Shown piece after piece: positions 32,051 through 45,060 of a stretch of DNA of 64,000 nucleotides (the first letter of the stretch is position 1; the number at the start of each line of letters is the position of its first letter). The stretch spans positions 73,791,907-73,855,906 of the forward strand of contig NC_060249.1 in assembly GCF_921293095.1 (NCBI RefSeq). The letters run 5' to 3'. The DNA comes from Ischnura elegans. Taxonomy: Eukaryota > Arthropoda > Insecta > Odonata > Coenagrionidae. The notes beneath the pieces were generated by a model that saw nothing but the letters and a program-made list of their open reading frames with translations, was not told where the DNA came from and did no database searches. The position numbers and the translations under genes were made by a program.

Positions 32051-34990
32051 ATATATCCTTGCTTAAAATATTCTTCTTTTCCCCTGTGATAGTTTGTGTC
32101 TAGATAGTCTGTGATAGTTTCGGAGTTATCGTTACTCCCAGATATTTTAATTCTTTCGACGCTAATAAGTTAACTCCAAATAAACTAATTTGGTGGGGTA
32201 AATTAAGAGAAAGAGGAACGCCAAAGATTCATTAAATTGCCGATATTTTTTCCGATAAAACCTAAGTAGAACGTGATAGTTTTAATAAAAGGTTGGTAGC
32301 GTATCTCTCACATTTCCTCTTCATACCAGTTATTCGGAAGCTAATCAGAGGAAACTAATGTTCTCCATTCTTTCCCGTGCCTTGCGCAACGATATTCCGT
32401 GAATAATAGCAGCATACCGCGTAACCAAACCCAGAAGAAACTGATTTTAGGCGCCTTCCAACCAAGTCCTTTAGCTGGTCTTGTTACTTTTTCAATTTGC
32501 TGGTGAACATCTTGACAGCTGGTGGCGTTATTTCTCATTTTATTAAGCGTTTTATGTTCTCATATGAGGGGTTTTCAGCGTGGCGCGTTCAACACGCCGC
32601 GCCGTTTAACTAGCGCGAAGTAGCATCAACAATTTAGCTTTCCATGCGAGATCTTCCCTTAAATACATACATATGATGTGATGCATGAATCGGAAGTCCA
32701 TATGGTGAAGAAAGTCATTAGGACACTCAAGTGCTATGCAAACCACAGGATGTTTACGGTTAACAACAAGACAGCTACCGCCATCCTTCCTTTCCGGTTG
32801 TGTGCGGCATAACGGCGGCGGAAGCGCATCAACAAAATCCTCATGTTGTGTGTATCGCAGAAGGCTGGGAACGATGTAGCTCTTATTCTGGGATTTCCGC
32901 CGCGTCGATTCTTTTCTACAACACTTTCGTCAACGTTTGAGCAGGCGTATTTACCTGTGAAATGACTTCACTTTCGAGAGCGCAATCTCGAATGCCGCGT
33001 TGCTTCGGTGACATTGTGATAATACACTGAAGTATGCGATTAAATTTCCTAAAATAAACATCTGTGCGAAAATTTTCATGCACTTTTGATAGTTAAAAAT
33101 AAAGATAATAAGTGGTAATAACAAATATTTAATCGCAAGCTCCACATTTTCCAGGATGAGATTTGATGAATGAGATTAGTAGCGATACGGTAACTTAAAA
33201 TTTACCGAGGCAGACGATGTATAGTGGAAGGACATCCTTATTCATGAATAAGGGATATGACAACTTTCTACAAATTCAAAGATAAATTTGAGGAAAATTG
33301 CAATATTTCTATTTCATTAATTAACGGTAACTTTAATTTTAGTAAACATCTTCCCTTCGGAATAAACGGAATACTCTGTCATGCTTCTACCTACCAACCT
33401 ATTCAATCTTCGTTTTTTTCTTGATTTCTTATAACGGTATTCTCTCCCCACTCACATAGCCCGTGACTTACACGTTTACTTACCTTTTACGTCCATTCAG
33501 ACCCATCGAGAAAAATAACAGGCTCCTGAGCAAACATGGCGTGAGGGCACCAACCTATCCTCTAGCCGTTTAAAGACGTAGGTTCCAAAACTTTCAGACG
33601 AAAGGACTACAAAAGCACTCTTTCTGATGCTACCCGGGAAAAATACATACATAATTTTATACTATACCGAGGCGATTATAGCCAAATAGAACTTTTCAAA
33701 TTCAAACCTTGAAAGACGAGACAAATAAGTCAAATATAGGTACTAATTAACAAATTATAGAATTTAAAAAAAGTTTTCCAAAAAATGGAAAACAATAACA
33801 CGCATTTGGTGTTAAAAAAGAATACGTTGGTTACATTTATTTAATGAAATAAGAACACAGAGAGAAACTCCTTGTGTTTATTGTCTAAACTGAAAATAGA
33901 ATTATTAAACTCATGAAGTTTAATTAATTTAAATATCGTTATGAATACAAGGAACAATGGAGCTACCTATAGCTCACCATTAAGACGATTCTGAGTGGCG
34001 TATTCGAGAATGTTACCCCTTTACCCTTTAAGTCTTGATCCCGACTCAAACTCTACTCGCTTTTCATGTTGATATTAGGAGACCTCACTAGAGTTCCAAT
34101 TCAAATTGAGTCGCCAAGGTCCAAGATGTCCGCCGTCATCTCCTCACGTTTTTTAGTTGAAATATCCGTAGTAAATTGCTTCCACGTAGATGTCGTACTG
34201 CAGTAAAGCTAATATTTGATGAGCAGGAGACTATGGATGAAAATAGTTTAGGTAAATGCATTATTTTGCATAAATTTTACCGCAATTTGTCCAGCTCAAC
34301 AGCATTTAGCTGAAGTTCGCTATTAAAGTACGCACTCTTACTCAAACTCAATCTGAGTTTGAGATCCGAATTCCAGGGGAAGGATGAGGACTCAAGTATG
34401 AGTCAAGTTCTAGAATACGGCCCTAAATGATAGAATTTAGATTTTTTCAGTTCTACTTGATATACTAAGGATCTGGGCGCCTGGGAAAGGATTCTCCCTA
34501 ACGGATAATTCCATTCGACGCCCGCAAAGAGTCCCCCCCCCCCAACCTCTACTCGGGTCTACGCCCCTTGCTGAAGCGACCACTCAACACCCACACCGAA
34601 GCATGTGTAAAATCGAAACGATCTTTTAAATGGATGAAGTAGTTAATATCAGCCATTTACTGCTTTAATCTGACTGATAATCGGCTGTTAATGCCAAAAT
34701 GTATTTTATATAAAAACAATTCATGAGCAAAGTATTAGCCATGAAGTGTACAAAGGCACCTCACCATAAGTTCTAAGTAAATCCTAAGGGGAAAGTCAAT
34801 GCATATAATACCTAGACACAAAAAGATGAGTGTCTGCAATCAAAACATGGAGCCGAAGAAATGCAAACAATAATAATTATTAATTTATTACTCCAAAGGG
34901 ATAAGATGGTAAAATCTGAACTAGGCTGGATTCTTATTTGGAATTATGCACTCGAATGTAAATATTTAGAAACCCCTTTAGCGAAAGTTT
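32051..34990. other. 2.9 kb without recognised features
   Basis: Short unrecognised frames only. A weak GGGCG-type relic with a C run at about 34465-34570 may be a decayed hAT MITE, but its ends are not convincing. Confidence 0.35.
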
Positions 34991-37529
34991 TAGATGCCTA
35001 GGTGGTCCCACGATCCTTTTATCGTAGAAAACGTGTTTTTTCGAAAAACATTTTTCCTGAGTGATTCTTTGCTTTAAAAAATCTGAAAAAATTCATGAAA
35101 ATATACTTTTATGTCAAAATCTCTCTGATTTTTTTTCATACTTTTTGGGTCAAAATTGAGTTTAGGAAAAATATTTGAATTTTTTAATGAATTTTTACGT
35201 TATGTAAGTAATCTTTGGCAAACTTTTATACAATGTACAATTTTAATAACAAAAATAAAGGAGCCATAGAAGGTAACTTCAGCGGTTAAAACACCAATGC
35301 GGATCGATCCTTGAATTTCATTCAATGCTCCTCACACCAAAAATTTATTTTTTATACATTATAAATACATATAAGAAATATGAACGTGGAAAAAATATAT
35401 CATGTGAAGAAATATAAAGAGAATTAAAATGAATTATATGTGAGCGGACCAAAAATGATAAAAAGCCAAGCTTATCACAACTATGTAATTAATGCCATCA
35501 ATTTATCTATGCGTGTGTTTTTTTTAAGAAAGCTAATCTGGACTCAAACATCAGGATTCGATGAAACGTGCACTTACATGGCATGAAAAACCTCCACTGT
35601 CTTCACCATAGACCATTTGAGAATCGGTGTCTTGAAGCAAAACATAAAAACGGTGAATGCTGAGCGTTAAAACCCACACAGCTTCAATAGCCTTACCGCG
35701 TCGCGGCTAATCCAACTCCCGACGCGCGGAGACGAACCCGGCCGCGCGATCGAAAAATCAATGTGATTTCCGGCAACGCAAACTTATTTCATAGAAAGTT
35801 GCATAAACACCTCAAGAAATCTTCAAAGAATGCTCTCATATAAGTTACTCTGCGCGACCTTGACGAAAACCTATTTGAAACTCTACTTAAATGTAAAACT
35901 TCGTCGAAAAACAGTATCCGCCATTTTGTTACTGCACGGTAAGAATTTATGGACTGTATTCTTTAAGATTACGGAAAAATAAAGAAAAAACATCATGCCA
36001 ACAGATTACGTGGTTTTTTATTCGGCAAGAATCCTTTCATAACTTCACCATCCACTTACTTTGAAAGATTTTCAGAGAAAATTGAAGACGGGCGTTTTTA
36101 TGGAAATTTGCTCACGTTTGAGCCTCTGTATCTCAGAAACGGGTAAAATCAATGTCAAATGAAGTACATATCAATAAATTTCAATCATTTTTGAGTATAT
36201 CTGCGAAGTTTAAAGCTTATAACTCAAAAAAAGCCATTTTGTAATTTTGTCCGGCTTTTTCCGATTTCCGCCCACTGTGCGCCGCCGCGATGGGAGCCCG
36301 CCGACGCCTCTGGGAGGGGATAGGAGCGGAAGGGAGGGGACGGGGAAAAACACCTTAACGCTATAGAAGCGAAAAGGGCCCACTAAATAGCGAAACCAAG
36401 CATACGCAATTAATTTTCTACCAATTCTAGTGGATTTTCCTATGAGCAAGAAAAAGCCATCGATCGAATCGGTAGATAACTCTGAGGGACACAGTAAGAA
36501 CTACTACACAGTTCTCCCGCTCCGTTCGGGACGTCCGATGAACTAGGTACAAAGCTAATGGAAAGTAACTCCCCCGTCGCATGGCGGAAAGAACAGCGTA
36601 CTAACGCAATTGGAAAGCACTGATTGACGTAAGAAACGTATAAAATGTATTAAGAGGCCGTAATATTATTTAAGAGCTCGACGAAAGTATCCCATTAGCG
36701 AAGCATCATAGATTTGTGAAATTTTGCACGCTGATTTGCGACGTTACACAACAATCTCAGACGAGGCAAGGGAAAACTCGTAATATGCAGGTTATAAGAA
36801 AAGAAGCTACTCGTTAGGAAATTTTCGTAAAATTACCTTGAATTTCATCTCGCGAGAATTGCTTAGTAATTTACCAAAGCAATGCAGGAAAAACACCGGT
36901 AAAAATTTTCTGCGCAGAAGGATGATGAGTCCACGAATATTGGTGATAGCGCTGAAGGTTAGCGGTGTGAGATAAACTGCATATCACTTGAATAAATTAT
37001 GCGTTGAATATCTAAGGTTCTGCCCATCCTAATCAAAATTCACCACAGATATTAACATTACTAACTAAACAAAGTATTTTGTGACTCACTAAACATTCAC
37101 TTTCATTCATCCATTAAACTCTCAGTCAATGATTACATTTTGGGGCATGGGAATCAGGAAATTAGCTTCCTTCACTAAAATCTACCAAATATTAGTTTTT
37201 TCACCAATCTGACTCCCTTCAACCAGAGCATGTAAATGAGCGAGTTTCTTAATCACACGCAGCTGAAATTGGTGAAATAGCTTGACGGTATCCTTAGTAA
37301 GTACCGATGTAAACCTACAGGTACGTAGAATGGGTACGTGTACATACTATAGGACTACGAAATAAATGTCGATATTTATTACACATACTACTGAAATAAT
37401 TATAAAAAAGTAAAGCTTAAGCCTAATGAAAACAATTTATGTTTCATAATTTTCCTGGGGCGATAAATTTCTCCTAATCCATTATCGACTACATTCCAAA
37501 TTGGCGATCTACCCGGTCAGTGACGTTCA
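34991..37529. other. 2.5 kb AT-rich stretch with low-complexity A/T runs
   Basis: 35020-35220 is very rich in TTTTT/AAAAA words. 36240-36350 is a short GC-rich patch with an unrecognised minus frame. No terminal repeats, RNA genes or coding similarity were recognised. Confidence 0.35.
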
Positions 37530-37700
37530 CTTGGTAAACTTGTCTCAATCCCGCATTCTATTTAATTCTTCAGCAATGAGCTTCACCTTCTTTCCCCGCT
37601 TCCTCAACATCCTCTTCTCCATCACGATGTTCGCCATTCCCTCGCCACTAAACATACGCTTAGATCACAGCCCCTACCTTTTTTTTAACCTCTCAAGTAG
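37530..37700 (-). mobile_element. LINE RT C-terminal fragment (family 1)
   Basis: The minus-strand translation FSGEGMANIVMEKRMLRKRG then KKVKLIAEELNRMRD and a stop. It aligns with the RT tail at 17.7-17.9 kb (LSGEEMLKTVLEGRMLGKRG). Only this last block is preserved. Confidence 0.5.
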
Positions 37701-37983
37701 TTTTCCACCTAATAGCAACTATTGTTGGGGCTTAAATTAAAGCTACTCACCTGATATGGGATGCCAGTCGAGGAAAATTATTTCTCTGAGGAGTTTTCGT
37801 ATAACATGGACAATTACGGGAGACTATGTTAAGGTAAGACGTTGGCTATTCCGCGGTTATCTACATACAATAAAACCCACTTCCGACTACTGAATGACTG
37901 ATTCATACAAATGTTTGGGGTGAACGAGACGAGATATGACAAAAAGTCATGGAATCTATATCTTAAAACAATTTTCAGTGGGA

Positions 37984-38155
37984 ATATAATCGGGTGTTTT
38001 CCCGGCGTAGGTGTTGGATGAAAAATTCTCGTGCTTTCCACCGGGTAATAAAATCCTTCTCCGCCGACGTTTCGATGTCTGTCCCCTGATGGACATCGAA
38101 ACGTCGGCGGAGAAGGATTTTATTACCCGGTGGAAAGCCCGAGAACTTTTCATCC
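37984..38155 (-). mobile_element. fold-back insertion D
   Basis: A near-perfect hairpin has arms at about 38016-38084 and 38090-38155. A one-sided tail of about 32 bp (37984-38015) lies on the left. The direct repeats AATTTTCAGTGGGA (37970-37983) and AATTTTCAGTGGGGA (38156-38170) flank it. At the hairpin centre both strands read CTGATGG, a four-base helix, then GAAACGTCGG (plus strand 38086-38107). The host site is itself palindromic: GACAAAAAGTCATGGAATC near 37938 is inverted at 38172-38190. Confidence 0.8.
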
Positions 38156-38207
38156 AATTTTCAGTGGGGATCGATTCCATGACTTTTTGTCGTTTAAACC
38201 CTAGGAA

Positions 38208-38449
38208 CAGCGGCGGATACATATGGGGGGCGTAGGGGGCGCGTGCCCCCCCCCTTGCGGGGCCACCCGCATTGCCGAACCACAATAATAACTTTTTTAT
38301 GTCATAATATGGCATTGTCTTGTTTATGCGTATTACCAGTTTATATTAAAAGGGACGGCATGAGACTTAATTTTTTTTAATAACGACAAAAAAAGGTAGC
38401 TCAAGATATCTTTTGCGTCTCCCTTGAGTTTTCTCTGCATCCGCTGCTG
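38208..38449 (+). mobile_element. hAT-type MITE (CAGCGGCGGAT ends)
   Basis: The ends CAGCGGCGGATACAT and TGCATCCGCTGCTG are inverted repeats. The flanks CCTAGGAA at 38200-38207 and 38450-38457 are identical. There are poly-G/poly-C tracts near the left end. It sits 37 bp from the target duplication of fold-back D. Confidence 0.8.
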
Positions 38450-38514
38450 CCTAGGAATAGTTGTCTAAACATAAGATTTTCTATCTTGATATAGAAAGTA
38501 ACGTGAGAAGTTAG

Positions 38515-38770
38515 TTTGTTAGCATTCCCTCCCCGCTTTACATTAGCTCCATTCAAACCCTCTTGTCTCCTCCATATCTCGTCTAGAAGTTTCCTTTCTA
38601 AGCCCGTCACGTCTAGCACTCCGTCTTCTCCTCTTCGAGCACCTAAGTTTCTTTCTTCTTTTCCAAACCCATACCTCTCCTACCCTCCGTCGCTTCCCCG
38701 TCCTCCTACCTCTACGTCCATGTTTCTGCAACGCAAATCGAATGAAAAATTTTAGATGACTCCTCACAAG
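38515..38770 (-). mobile_element. LINE RT fragment (family 1)
   Basis: In three minus-strand frames the pieces CVAETWT, EDGEATEG, VLDVTGLERKLLDEIWRRQE and GLNGANVKRGGNA follow the family order 'CAETWTLRxEDERRL...VLxMVxEERxLLDEIRRxQ...GG'. The reading frame is destroyed by stops and shifts. Confidence 0.65.
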
Positions 38771-38903
38771 TCTTTTCTTAAAAGTATTCAGTTAAAGATC
38801 CTTTAATCAGCTCTCTCCATTTCGTGAAAGCCTCCTTGATACTCTATTCTCTTTCTGAAATCCTTGGTGCTGCGTCCGTTTTCTTCTACATCATGCAAAA
38901 ATT

Positions 38904-39105
38904 GCCGACCTCGGTGGTGGCAGGGTAAAGACTTCGCCTGCCAAGCAAGAGGTCGCGGGTTCGAGTCCCACCTGAATAGGTTGCCCCTCTCCAGGGCATG
39001 ATTGTTAGCGCGTGTGTGATTGCTGAAAAAAAACGATGTAAAGGGCCAATATGTGCTGCTTTCGGTAGTATGAGAAGAAATAAATATAAATAAATAAATA
39101 AATAC
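38904..39105 (+). mobile_element. tRNA-derived SINE
   Basis: A tRNA-like head at 38904-38980 has an A-box region (GGTGGCAGGGTAAAGA) and a canonical B box GGTTCGAGTCC (38958-38968). An unrelated body follows, and then an (AAAT)n tail at 39074-39104. It is pol III-transcribed in type and mobilised by a LINE in trans. It lies between two LINE fragments. A clear target duplication was not found. Confidence 0.8.
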
Positions 39106-39169
39106 CAAGGGGAAATAATTTTAAAATTCAATATAATAAAGCGTATTTTCCTTTATTATCTAAACCCAC

Positions 39170-39480
39170 GACCTATGATCATTCCTATATCACATAGATT
39201 TCATCATCCTTTCTTCCAATGGTGAGTGGTCCATCCACACCTAATGCCTCCTCTCCACCTCTTATAGCAATTCCCTTTCTTTACCCGGAGCGTTAACCAC
39301 TTACTTCAGCCTTTCCATCACCGCCCATCTCACCATTTCCTTCCTCCTTCACACCTCCACCTCGACCGCCTGGACTCGCCATTGGCGCAATTAGAGGTCC
39401 GCATGAATCCAAACCCATTTCCAACTAATCTCTTTTAATAGTTCCTTCTTCTCGACAGCCGTGTTGAGCACTTCCTTCTC
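39170..39480 (-). mobile_element. LINE RT fragment (family 1)
   Basis: The minus strand reads EMVRWAVMERLK, then ERELL, stop, EVERRH, stop, VWMDHSPLEERMMKS. This follows the family block 'MWxWRRMERVKW...EERxLLDEIRRxxxVWMEHxLxxExMLK'. It is decayed, with at least two stops. Confidence 0.6.
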
Positions 39481-42316
39481 ATTTTTTCCAATCGTTCATC
39501 CTACCTTCTCCATCTTCGTGCAAACATATGGTTTAATAATTGCAATACAAAGGATAGAATATAATTGTCAATGCATTCAAATTAATCCTAGATCAGTACT
39601 GGTGGGAGCAATAACACTTTCTTCATCGAGAGTCACCATGGTAACATAGGTAGAAGGGTAAGGGCAAAGCGTAGGGCAGTGTACAAAATGGTGTCAAATA
39701 AAAAGCAGAGTTGTAAAGAAAATCTCTCTTGGGAGAGACTTAACATAAATTCTGCCCTTGCCAACAACCACTGGTTTTTATAGCTAAACATAAAATAATA
39801 ATATTATTGTAAACCGCTGCAATTTTTCTGGAGTTCAGAACAAACCCCTAAAAAAGAGTATTTTTCCTTAAAATTAAACTTTCAGCCACGCGCTTTAATT
39901 TTTGTAATTAAATCCACATTTTCATTACGTCTCTATATTGCCAGTCGATAAACCTAATTCCCATACTTATACTAGCATCCGTATCTCGCTTTCATCAGTA
40001 TCCGTATTGTATCGTTTCTTCAGAACCTATAAACTATAGGTCGGTTTCAAAGAGACATCCACTGCATCAATACTGTGCCCGAGTGCAGACACTCGGTTTC
40101 CAGCTTAATTCTACGAAAAGCTATGTAACACTTTCCGTCCAACCGTTTTCTAAAGAAAGTTTAAAGGAAATATTTCCAGGGTTAGTATGTATGATAGAGA
40201 TCTCTATCATTTAAATTTATCTATCCGAGCACTTGCTCAGTTGAAAACATGTTTTGCCAGTTTTTGCCTCCGTCATGGAACACGTGACATGGAAATCAAA
40301 AAGGTCAACCAATCAGATGATGGAAATAAAGTTGGCAACAAATATGACTGTCAACCAAATGAAGATGCTAAGCATTAAGGAAATTATGCTCGCATTTATA
40401 AGCAAAAAATGACCGCACCTATCGCAATAGGTGCACGTTCAGTCATGGATCGGAGAAGATTTAAAAATATTTCCTATCGAGTAAGCTCTTGCTAAAAAAA
40501 ATCCCTGGACACGACGCGATGTGAAGAATTATGACGAGAATTGCGCTTCACACAGTAAGTACAAGAAAAAGGTCATTGCTGGTAATCTCGAAGAAGTTCT
40601 CGGAGTAAACCGATAACTCTAAGGCAGGAGATGGAAATTTAACTTTTCATTGACACCTATGTCCTCAATCACAAATTCCCCGCCTAATCTCGCAAAACAA
40701 AATACCCGTCAAACTACTATATTTGAACCATTACCTATTTACCAAACATTTACCCACACAATTCGTCTCCAATAATAAAGATTAGCAAAACGGGCCTTCT
40801 AAGCAAATGTATCCGGCTAACCACGAGAAAAATGTAAATACTCGGTGACCCGGATATTAGTCACCACTGGAAAACAACTTTAATACATTATATTTTAAAT
40901 CATATCCTTAACATGAGCATACCTAACCGTGTCGTATGTATCGTCCCGCTGACTGATAAGTAGGTTGATTAATACAATTCCCGAGTCTATAGTCACCACA
41001 AATGTGCATCATTTGTAATATAGCGCCCTGGATCGACGGATTGTTTGACAAATGCTAAATTTAGGATTTTTTCTGTACTTTCGAAAAAAGTTACAAATAA
41101 TTCTCTGTGTGATTTCTAGCTGATACCACTACTGGCAGCGTTCACAAATTCAAGATCCAGCCATGATGAACGCACTAGGAATGCAAGTCTTTTGCAATTA
41201 AAAAAGAATAACCTGTTGGTGTGTCAACCTAAACCACCGCTTTCCCATTCTTGCTGTAGAAATCTATGAAGCAATAACTTTTCTATACCATCACCTTGAT
41301 TTCATCCTTATCACTTTATTCTTTTAGTTTTCGCTCTCCCGTCGCTTCTCTAAAGAACTCGATACAATCTTGACACTGCGCAATGCACAGAGGAAACCGA
41401 ATTCCAAGCTCAGGGCAAATAATATTTACTTTCGATGAGGAATGGATATTTCATACAGCAAGTGCTCACGCATTTCTTGTGTGCACTTTAGAACGGCGTA
41501 ATTCTGCTCGTCGAGGAGAACTGCTTCACAATATAGACCTCCGACATTGCTGTTATGCAATATCTCCATGAATACCATAAAACAGCGGTTAAAAAAACGA
41601 ACAGGAAATGAACCGGTGTGTACAGGAAAATATGAAAATTGGTCTTCGGCATGACAGCCAAGAGGGCGAGAAACAATTATTTTTCCATGTTTTCCTCATT
41701 TTGAAAATTTAGCCTGTAATGGTGTGATGTAATAGTTTTTGATGTTGTACATAAAGTTCCCTCTTTGCAGAACAGATATTCTTCTCACTTTCAATTCATA
41801 AAAAGGCCACCTTCACAAAAATGAACAATATTACGTACACTCCGCACCATCAGAATTTTCAAAAGAATATAGGCAAGCTGTTTGTTCACCCAAATTTCTT
41901 CTCTGCAAATGCACTTTACAATGCCCATCAGTTTACTATAATTGCTATTAACTTAAATTTCTTAACCTATATTAATGATATTAAATATCTTAACCTATAT
42001 TCATATTTACCTTATGGCCATAGGGAAACCTATGCTGACTTGACCACCAAATGGTCAATTATCAAATTTCTTTCTGGTTTCTTACGTAGTTCTCGATGCT
42101 ACGTAAGAAATGACACGTTACCGTTACTACTCGCACGTAGAGAATAATATAAATAGACACTCGTCTTACAGTATTATGAAAACGGCTAATCTTTTTTTTC
42201 GGACGGCATAACCCATGAAACTCGGCTCAATCAGTTTTCAAATTTCTGCTGAGGCCGCTTTGATAGAAATGATGTCGAATATTCAATTAAACTGGTAGTT
42301 TTTGTTTGTTTTATTA
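39481..42316. other. 2.8 kb without recognised features
   Basis: Frames of 60-108 codons (for example plus 41821-42147) are AT-driven and unrecognised. Confidence 0.35.
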
Positions 42317-42549
42317 TGAGGGGGTGAGAAGACAAGGAGTACAAGAGATTTTTCCTAAACAGAGTTAGGTTGATAGAAGAACTTGGTTGCCGAGGGATTC
42401 GATTGCGTCTCTGTTCTGTGCTGACATCGAGTTGAGTACAAAACGCACTACTAAATATTGATCTCCTTTGTTTTCTTTACCTAATTTTCGCACCTAATTC
42501 TGTTTAGAAAAAAGAAATCACTTGTACCCCTGGGCTTCTCGCCCACTCA
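42317..42549. mobile_element. Tc1/mariner-type MITE, copy 1
   Basis: Imperfect inverted ends of about 55 bp: TGAGGGGGTGAGAAGACAAG and, as complement, TGAGTGGGCGAGAAGCCCAG, each continuing through AAACAGA-TTAGGT. The element is flanked by TA on both sides (42315-42316 and 42550-42551), the target of this superfamily. A second copy lies at 59905. There is no transposase frame. Confidence 0.75.
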
Positions 42550-42551
42550 TA

Positions 42552-43100
42552 TGTGATTTACCTAATTCTGGAAAATAACATTAAGATTACATCACTATAT
42601 TAAAACTGATGCATTAGGATATTATGCACTTTTTTCGCCACCAACTCCGTAAGTATTTGCCTAAATTCTGTTTCCTTGAATCAAGTCTCAAACACCGATG
42701 AGGCTTTCTTTCACAAATGTCCACTCCAAGACGTAAAGCCTCGAAACAATAGGAAATTCTAATAAATCCTATGGCACTTAATGGAAAACTGGTTGATTGG
42801 CTGGAGAAATAAAGAGCGAAATGAAAGCGCGGATCAAATCATACGGATATGAGAGAACTTCACAATGCAAGAGCCGACTCATTTCTGTGAGTTTTTATGT
42901 ATCTGAAATGAAATTATAAAAACGCAAGCCTCGAAATATGATTTGGGTTTAAATGTCTACGCTTATTTGCGACTACGGATGTAATTTAGATTCGCGAAGG
43001 AAAAGCGCAGTGAAATAAAGCATAAAAGTCGACAAGTTCCGGACCTATCGGGTACTTTGAAGGATCATTCCCAAGCCCCGTACCATTTATGGTTGGATCC
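42552..43100. other. intergenic DNA, nothing recognised
   Basis: No supported feature. Confidence 0.35.
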
Positions 43101-43128
43101 GCTCGGAAATTGCGTTACTTGGCATTAA

Positions 43129-43272
43129 TCCACACAAATGCTTATAGACCCAACCGGTTTCAATAACAGCACGTCAACACTAATTCCAACTTGCCCCCAG
43201 ATAATGCCACAGTGTCTGAAACCAGTTGGATCAGTCTGGGATGTAATCTAGCATTCGTAAGACAGTTTCCAT
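43129..43272. mobile_element. possible degenerate fold-back
   Basis: CCCAACCGGTTTCA (about 43148) and TGAAACCAGTTGG (about 43217) are inverted, with CAGATAA and GAAACC flanking a weak stem. GCATTAA at 43122-43128 recurs at 43273-43279. It resembles copies A-G, but the arms are eroded and the tail is not clear. Confidence 0.3.
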
Positions 43273-43279
43273 GCATTAA

Positions 43280-44948
43280 ACTAAACCGCATGCAAGCAGT
43301 TATGGATAGAATTGTCCTTGACAAGCTCTACATATGAAATTATTTATTTGACGAGAATTATCATAGCCCGAGTAGCATCAAGTAATGGGTTTCCTATAAA
43401 ATATTAATTTTTTTATGGTTATCGATAGCTTAACCGTGGGCTCAGGGACATGATAAGAATAGCATCAAGTCTCAATCATCATTGTTACTGTATTATTTCA
43501 CCCCTTTTCCTATGAGACAATTCCACCAGGTAAACTATGATAAATCCTTTATCCTGGAAAACAATATCCAAAATGAGAGAGAGTAAAACGAGATCAATAA
43601 TTACGATTGGTTTCAGTGCCAAAAAATATATTGACTCTTCAGAGTGAGTTTGATTAAAACAGGAAAACGAAAGATATGTTTAAAAAATTAGGTACACTTA
43701 CCGTAGGATTCTCCCTTGGAAAGATTGCAGGATTCAAAAGTTTACTTCCGTTTACAATATAACTCTTACAATTAAAATCAACGAATAACTTAATTATTTA
43801 AATGTTTTTTGACTTAATTATTTAAATGTAGTCCAATTAATTCTACGTATGAATTTCAGTATGCACGGTAAATTTATAAATAATTCATGAATAATACATT
43901 TTTCCACTGATATTATACGATTAATTTCGAATGGATATGAATTCATTCCTTGTGATAAATTGCATACTTTGCCCAAATTAAATGTCATCGATTCACAAAC
44001 GATAATTTTGATTCCCAACGAGAAGTGTAATGGCCTCTGAACAACAATTAAATTTAGGGTTCCATGATTAACAGCCAAGGTTGATGTAATTTGTATAGTT
44101 CAGGAAGAAAAACACCAATTCATTACCATAGTGACAGGTGTCCCTCGATATGTGGACTTCCAGATGACTCTGTCTAGTAATTTCACTCTTAAGAGTCAGT
44201 TCTGCCAAGGTCTTTCCACAAGATCTTTAAACGGACATGAGAAGATTATCCTTGTTTTACTTTCATGCGCGCAGTGTGTTTGCTCTCTTGTCCCGTCAAC
44301 AGAACCTTACCTCCACAAAAGGCCAAAACCTTGAACTGAAAGAAGTTAAAAGCAAAAATAATTCCGTAAGTTATGAGAAACAAAATAACGTTTGCATCGC
44401 TTAGATTAATATATTTTTCTATAAAATGCACAAATAAATAACGACCAAAACGAAAATAAGAGTCTAATAAATCTTTTATTTCCACTCATGGCCTAATGTT
44501 ACCTTTTTGCAATGGTATGCCTAAGTGTTCAGGTGAATCTGCGTTACCTACGTACTTTTTCTGCGCTAGAAAAAATGATGGCTTGAAAGTACCTATCTAT
44601 AAGGATTTCTAGAAATGGGTTTACAACGGATCCTCCATCAGTAAAGAAAAAATCCACTTGATTCATTCACTCTGGGCTAAGTCATGTCTTTCCGTCAAGG
44701 GAATCGTCTGACGCCACTTACTCTTTCGCCATCGCACCGCACCACCCTGAATTTAAGCTGATGAAAAATTATTTCTACTCATTTTTTCAATAGTGATTCA
44801 TTCCACTCTGATTTTCTATAACTTTGTAAATATTTTCATTGCCTGCATCACGATTTACGTACAATTTTTCCAAGTAAAAAAAAATAACTTTAAAAGAAAG
44901 TAAATAGTACATAAAAATAAAATTTTCATTTCTGTGTGCGATATATCA
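43280..44948. other. 1.7 kb AT-rich stretch, nothing recognised
   Basis: No supported gene or element. Confidence 0.35.
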
Positions 44949-45060
44949 ATTTTTATTACTTATTTTCCCCATTTTTATTACTTATTTTGCCCATTTTTAT
45001 TACTTATTTTACCCATTTTTATTACTTACTTTACCCATTTTTATTATTTATAACTTATTT
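44949..45060 (+). repeat. 22-bp minisatellite, about five units
   Basis: Tandem units of ATTTTTATTACTTATTTT plus a variable CCCC/GCCC/ACCC end. The last unit is degraded. Confidence 0.85.

Noticed and set aside
31756..32089. Mirror-image frames of 77-95 codons at 31.8-32.1 kb
   Set aside because: They are produced by the arms of fold-back C read on each strand; no protein family fits.
37956..38315. Overlapping frames of 60-119 codons at the 38-kb palindrome
   Set aside because: They are mirror images produced by the inverted arms of fold-back D.
38904..38980. Functional tRNA gene
   Set aside because: It has good A- and B-box-like words, but acceptor-stem pairing is not evident. A non-tRNA body and an (AAAT)n tail follow, so it is a SINE.
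44949..45060. CRISPR-like array
   Set aside because: It is a 22-bp tandem minisatellite without spacers, in eukaryotic DNA.
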